Source: DATLOJ01 sp035536315
GTDB lineage: Bacteria > Actinomycetota > CADDZG01 > JAHWKV01
Reading direction: 5' to 3'
Length of the DNA stretch: 8,846 nucleotides
Assembly: GCA_035536315.1 (NCBI GenBank)
Contig: DATLOJ010000113.1
Coordinates: 1-8,846 of the forward strand
The translations under genes were made by a program, and so were the position numbers. This document shows, piece by piece, positions 5,979-8,846 of this stretch (within the stretch, counting starts at the first letter, position 1; each line of letters begins with the position of its first letter). The notes beneath the pieces were generated by a model. The model searched no databases and was not told where the DNA came from. It saw only the letters and a list, made by a program, of their open reading frames with translations.

Positions 5979-6592
5979 AACTTTGGGGAATTGCCCGTGC
6001 CTCCACGCTCCAGTGCGTAGTGATGACGCTCGGCGTAGTTCCCCTCCAGTGGATCCGCGTCGTACATCGTGCGCAGGAACTGCATGCCTGCCTTCTCCAT
6101 GACTCGGGCCGATGCCACATTCTCAACTTCGCAGGTTGCAATTACGCGAGAAACTCCCAGCACGCTGAACTCGTGATCGAGGACGGCCGTCAGGGCTTCC
6201 GTCATGAAACCCTGACGCCAGAATCGGGGGTCAACCATAAAACCGACGCTCCGATCACCCTCCAATTCCTTTCGATCAGAGTCACCGATTCCAATCCAAC
6301 CCACGAACTCATTGGAGTCTCTGACAATAAATCCCCAGTTGTAGTTGCCTCCCACCCGCTCGGTTTGGTTCGCGATAGTCCACTCGAACCACGCTCTGCG
6401 TCCTTCGGGCGTCTCCCAAGTCTGTAAGTGCATGAAGCGAGTGACCCGAGGTTCCAGCATCATGGTTTCCATAGCAGGCCAGTCATCAGTTTTTAGCTCT
6501 CGAACGATCAACCGATCGGTCTCCAGAAAAGGAGACTGGGCACTTGGAATTCCTGAAGAACCCTTGCGGGGGCTTTTGTCAACGTGGGGCAT
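5975..6592 (-). CDS. GNAT acetyltransferase, RimJ/RimL-like
   Basis: This predicted acetyl-CoA-dependent N-acetyltransferase of the RimJ/RimL (Acetyltransf_3) type has 205 residues. After a 22-residue unstructured N-terminus, the domain begins with LETDRLIVREL (23-33). WGFIVRDSNEFVGWIGIG (86-103) forms the central strands. The acetyl-CoA loop is VDPRFWRQGFMTEAL (120-134), matching the R/Q-x-x-G-x-G/A theme, and CEVENVASARVMEKAGM (154-170) is the closing motif. Family members acetylate ribosomal protein N-termini, amino acids, antibiotics or small molecules, and the sequence does not say which. The ATG lies 20 nt after the 3' end of tRNA-Gly, with only AAGG about 11 nt upstream as ribosome-binding site, so it may be transcribed from the tRNA promoter. 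The ligase gene follows after 32 bp, so a shared pathway is plausible. Confidence 0.88.
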   Translation of the reverse strand: MPHVDKSPRKGSSGIPSAQSPFLETDRLIVRELKTDDWPAMETMMLEPRVTRFMHLQTWETPEGRRAWFEWTIANQTERVGGNYNWGFIVRDSNEFVGWIGIGDSDRKELEGDRSVGFMVDPRFWRQGFMTEALTAVLDHEFSVLGVSRVIATCEVENVASARVMEKAGMQFLRTMYDADPLEGNYAERHHYALERGGTGNSPKL

Positions 6593-6611
6593 CAGAATAA
6601 AAACCTTCTAA

Positions 6612-6687
6612 TGGAGCGGACGACCGGATTCGAACCGGCGACCCTCACCTTGGCAAGGTGATGCTCTACCAACTGAGCCACGTCCGC
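6612..6687 (-). tRNA. tRNA-Gly (anticodon GCC)
   Basis: The minus strand folds into a complete 76-nt cloverleaf with an encoded CCA (6614-6612). The acceptor stem GCGGACG pairs with CGTCCGC, and the discriminator is U. The D-stem is GCTC/GAGC, and the anticodon stem TCACC/GGTGA surrounds loop TTGCCAA with anticodon GCC. The T-arm is GCCGG-TTCGAAT-CCGGT with one G-U pair. Upstream on the minus strand, TACGAT (6706-6701) resembles a -10 element 13 bp before the tRNA, without a clear -35. The GNAT gene begins 20 nt downstream with no terminator between, so the primary transcript probably continues into it. Confidence 0.97.
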
Positions 6688-6772
6688 GAATCGATTGCAA
6701 ATCGTACCAGCAGGCACGCCGATGGGCCTATGGTTAGATTCGCTGGCCTCCGAGCAAATCTAGGAGCGAGCT

Positions 6773-8020
6773 ATGAGAAAGCCCCGCATTCATATACCGC
6801 GTCCCCGGATTCCGGTTTTCGCGTACCTGGCCGTTATGGGCCCAGGAATCATCACTGCCGCGGCGAACAACGATGCCGGCGGGATCACGGCCTACTCCGT
6901 AGCGGGGGCTCATTACGGATTCGACATGCTCTGGATCCTTTTTCTATTGACCATCCTGCTCGCGATAACCCAGGAGATGGGGGCGCGGATGGGGGCCGTC
7001 ACCGGGAAGGGGCTGGCGGATCTCATCAGGGAACAGTTTGGCCTCCGGGCCTCGGTGTTCGCCCTCGCTATCTTGATGTTCGCCAACCTGGCTGTTACCT
7101 CGGCAGAGTTTGCGGGAGTCGCTGCGGGGTTCGAGCTCTTCGGGGCGGCCAAATGGATCAGCGTTCCGCTCATGGCTCTCGGTGTTTGGGGACTCGTCTC
7201 GAGCGGGTCCTTTAGAAGGGTCGAGCGAATCTTTCTCGTATTCGTTCTCTTCTATGTCGCCTATGTCGTCTCGGGCATCATGGCCGACCCCCCATGGGAG
7301 CAAGTCTTCAAGCGTCTTGTGGTACCGGACACCAGCCCGGCCCCCGGGTTTCTCTTGCTCGCAATCGCCATTACCGGGACGACGGTTGCACCGTGGGGCC
7401 AGTTCTTCATTCAGTCGTACGTCAAAGACAAGGGGGTAAAGATCGAGCAGTACCCGATGACGCGGGCGGACGTCTTCACTGGGGCGTTATTCACCAATAC
7501 GATCGCCTTCTTCATCATCGTCGCCACTGCCGCGACGCTGTTCCCACTCGGGCTTCGTATCGAAACTGCCGAAGACGCCGCAAGAGCCCTGGCGCCGCTC
7601 GCCGGCGAGGCCGCCAAGTCCTTGTTTGGAGTTGGATTCATTGCTGCGTCGGTGCTGTCCGCCGCCATCCTGCCCCTGTCGACTGCGTATGTCGTGTGTG
7701 AGGCCTTCGGATGGGAGTCCGGCGTCGGCAAGAACTGGGAGGAGGCCCCCGTGTTCAACGCGATCTTCACCGCGATGATCGTCGTCGGGGCCGCCGTACC
7801 TCTCATCCCGGGGATCAACCTGGTGACGTTGATGCTGGTGGCTCAAACACTCAACGGTGTGCTTCTGCCCGTGATCCTGATCTACACGGTCAAGCTCGCG
7901 GCCAACAAGCGCTTGATGGGAAAGCATGCGAATGGCCCCATCTACAACACGCTGACCTGGGGGTTCGCCGCGGCGATAGTTGCGCTGACCGTCTACTTAC
8001 TCGTGCAGCCTCTTCTCTAA
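6773..8020 (+). CDS. NRAMP-family divalent metal transporter with atypical metal-site motifs
   Basis: This 415-residue integral membrane protein has about 11 predicted helices and belongs to the SLC11/NRAMP family, which imports divalent metals with protons. The family call rests on the TM1 segment GPGIITAAANNDAGGI (23-38), the TM2 region TQEMGARMGAVTGKGLADLI (66-85) and TM6 ITGTTVAPWGQFFIQS (200-215). Standard NRAMPs carry DPGN in TM1 and MPH in TM6. Here these are NNDAGG and APW, so the metal-selecting Met is Ala and the His is Trp. Such replacements are known from NRAMP-related Mg2+ transporters, so Mg2+ (or Mn2+) is more likely than Fe2+. The ATG is well supported by AGGAG with a 6-nt spacer. 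It is transcribed away from tRNA-Gly, with 85 bp between them, and ends 7 bp from dut, tail to tail. Confidence 0.9.
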   Translation: MRKPRIHIPRPRIPVFAYLAVMGPGIITAAANNDAGGITAYSVAGAHYGFDMLWILFLLTILLAITQEMGARMGAVTGKGLADLIREQFGLRASVFALAILMFANLAVTSAEFAGVAAGFELFGAAKWISVPLMALGVWGLVSSGSFRRVERIFLVFVLFYVAYVVSGIMADPPWEQVFKRLVVPDTSPAPGFLLLAIAITGTTVAPWGQFFIQSYVKDKGVKIEQYPMTRADVFTGALFTNTIAFFIIVATAATLFPLGLRIETAEDAARALAPLAGEAAKSLFGVGFIAASVLSAAILPLSTAYVVCEAFGWESGVGKNWEEAPVFNAIFTAMIVVGAAVPLIPGINLVTLMLVAQTLNGVLLPVILIYTVKLAANKRLMGKHANGPIYNTLTWGFAAAIVALTVYLLVQPLL

Positions 8021-8034
8021 CAGCTCCTCAGCTG
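8021..8034. terminator. Short symmetric hairpin at the transporter/dut convergent junction
   Basis: CAGCT (8021-8025) and AGCTG (8030-8034) form a perfect 5-bp stem with a 4-nt loop, immediately after the transporter TAA and spanning the dut TGA. The position fits a bidirectional end signal, but there is no T-run and the stem is short, so termination activity is uncertain. Confidence 0.25.
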
Positions 8035-8459
8035 CCCGTGGAGCCGAAGCCTCCCTCGCCACGATCCGAATCCGGAAGCTCTGACGCTTCAATCACCATC
8101 ACTTGGGGAACGGCCAGCACAACGAGTTGAGCAATTCGGTCGCCCTTGCGGATTTCTACTGGTGAATCCGAATCAAGGTTGATCAGGATCACCTTGATCT
8201 CTCCGCGGTAGCCGGAATCGATCAGGCCGGGCGAGTTGAGGAGACCAATCCCGTGTTTGGCCGCAAGGCCCGAACGGGGTTGTACGTACCCGGCGTGGCC
8301 GGCAGGAATGGCAACTGCAATGCCCGTGGACACCATCGCTCGCTGACCCGGCCCGAGTCGCACGTCTTCTGAAGCAAACAGGTCAAGGCCCGCGTCTCCG
8401 TCATGGGCATACCTCGGAAGTGGCACTTCGGGGTCGAGACGTTTGACCGCCACTTCCAC
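8028..8459 (-). CDS. dut: Deoxyuridine 5'-triphosphate nucleotidohydrolase (dUTPase)
   Basis: This homotrimeric dUTPase hydrolyses dUTP to dUMP and pyrophosphate, keeping uracil out of DNA and feeding thymidylate synthesis. All five trimeric-family motifs are present in order in 143 residues: DAGLDLFA (22-29), PRSGLA (61-66), NSPGLIDSGYRGEI (75-88, with the catalytic Asp in LIDSGY), GDRIAQLVV (106-114) and the C-terminal P-loop-like RGEGGFGSTG (133-142). Length is typical and nothing is missing. The start is GTG at 8459, five bases after the nrdR stop, with only a weak GGG about 10 nt upstream (a second GTG lies two codons on), so it is probably translated by coupling with nrdR. Confidence 0.97.
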   Translation of the reverse strand: MEVAVKRLDPEVPLPRYAHDGDAGLDLFASEDVRLGPGQRAMVSTGIAVAIPAGHAGYVQPRSGLAAKHGIGLLNSPGLIDSGYRGEIKVILINLDSDSPVEIRKGDRIAQLVVLAVPQVMVIEASELPDSDRGEGGFGSTGS

Positions 8460-8464
8460 TCTGC

Positions 8465-8846
8465 TTACCCGCGTGAGGCGGCTCCCGTCCTTGGCTTCGG
8501 TGGAATCTTTTTGTGCAGCATCCCGAGCTCGCGTTCGAAGTCGTTCAGTTCCTTGAAGTCTTTGTAAACACTGGCAAAGCGCAGGTAAGCCACCTCATCG
8601 AGGGCCCGCAGCCTCTCCAGAACCTCCTTACCCAGGTCCGCACTGTTGACGGCGTTCGAGCCCTGGGCCCTTACGGACTCCACGACATCGTCGGCCAGCA
8701 GCTCCAGGTCCTCCCGAGTTACCGGCCTGTTCTTGCAAGCCTTGATAAGGCCCGAGACGAGCTTTTCCTTGTTGAAGGACTCGTGGGTCTCGTCTCGTTT
8801 GATGACGATCATCGGGACTTCCTCAACGCGCTCGAACGTGGTGTAC
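8465..8846 (-). CDS. nrdR: Transcriptional repressor NrdR (5' end outside the window)
   Basis: NrdR represses ribonucleotide reductase genes by sensing ATP/dATP through an ATP-cone and binding NrdR boxes through an N-terminal zinc ribbon. The open frame runs to the window edge. Its first visible residues are YTTFERVEEVP, the end of the zinc-ribbon region, so the four zinc cysteines lie outside the window. The ATP-cone follows: MIVIKRDETHESFNKEKL (residues 12-29 of the visible part), then LVSGLIKACKNRPV and the region ending AYLRFASVYKDFKELNDFE. The visible part is 126 residues, and about 40 more are expected. The apparent ATG at 8812 is internal (V-P-M-I-V-I-K is normal in NrdR) and is not the true start. 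The target RNR gene is not in the window. Confidence 0.97.
   Translation of the reverse strand, partial: YTTFERVEEVPMIVIKRDETHESFNKEKLVSGLIKACKNRPVTREDLELLADDVVESVRAQGSNAVNSADLGKEVLERLRALDEVAYLRFASVYKDFKELNDFERELGMLHKKIPPKPRTGAASRG

Noticed and set aside
6944..7303. Very acidic, Glu-rich minus-strand open frame inside the transporter gene
   Set aside because: The composition is what the complement of hydrophobic transmembrane codons produces. No independent evidence supports it.
8465..8812. Complete 115-residue protein starting at ATG 8812
   Set aside because: The frame stays open to the window edge and encodes YTTFERVEEVP directly upstream, as in NrdR, so the ATG is internal to a longer nrdR gene cut by the boundary.

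Overview
The window looks like a chromosomal segment of an actinomycetota-like bacterium. It is GC-rich (roughly 58-60% by eye) and uses GTG and TTG starts freely. It carries a LytR-CpsA-Psr (LCP) cell-wall glycopolymer transferase and a PGM1-type ATP-grasp ligase, both common in actinobacteria. It also holds tRNA-Gly(GCC), tRNA-Cys(GCA) and tRNA-Val(GAC) on one strand. No phage, IS element, integrase, CRISPR array or rRNA is visible. The phylum is inferred from gene content and is not proven.

Layout. At the left edge, on the minus strand, lie tRNA-Val(GAC) (20-91) and tRNA-Cys(GCA) (154-227), with a NarL/LuxR-type response regulator just upstream of them (268-906, probable TTG start). Next comes a compact three-gene minus-strand operon, transcribed in the order small secreted protein (3216-3446), leucine-rich-repeat protein (2238-3170) and LCP transferase (1057-2241). 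The last two overlap by four bases. A 227-bp divergent region (3447-3673) holds a strong imperfect inverted repeat just ahead of that operon.

The plus-strand gene at 3674-4423 is a class-I-glutamine-amidotransferase-like hydrolase (peptidase C26/PuuD type). Its 3' end overlaps by 14 bases the 3' end of a 510-residue PGM1-like ATP-grasp peptide ligase on the minus strand (4410-5942). A GNAT acetyltransferase (5975-6592) lies directly upstream of the ligase, and tRNA-Gly(GCC) (6612-6687) directly upstream of that, so tRNA-Gly, GNAT and ligase may form one transcript. Divergent from the tRNA, on the plus strand, is a NRAMP-family metal transporter with atypical metal-site motifs (6773-8020). The right end holds a minus-strand pair, nrdR (cut by the window edge) and dut, convergent with the transporter.

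How the genes may work together. nrdR and dut are a coherent nucleotide-metabolism pair: NrdR controls ribonucleotide reductase and dUTPase keeps dUTP low and supplies dUMP. The secreted protein, LRR protein and LCP transferase are coupled genetically and probably act at the cell envelope. The ligase, the acetyltransferase and the convergent C26 amidase form a plausible make/modify/cleave set for amide or peptide bonds. Their substrate cannot be read from the sequence, and this set is the best candidate here for something undescribed.
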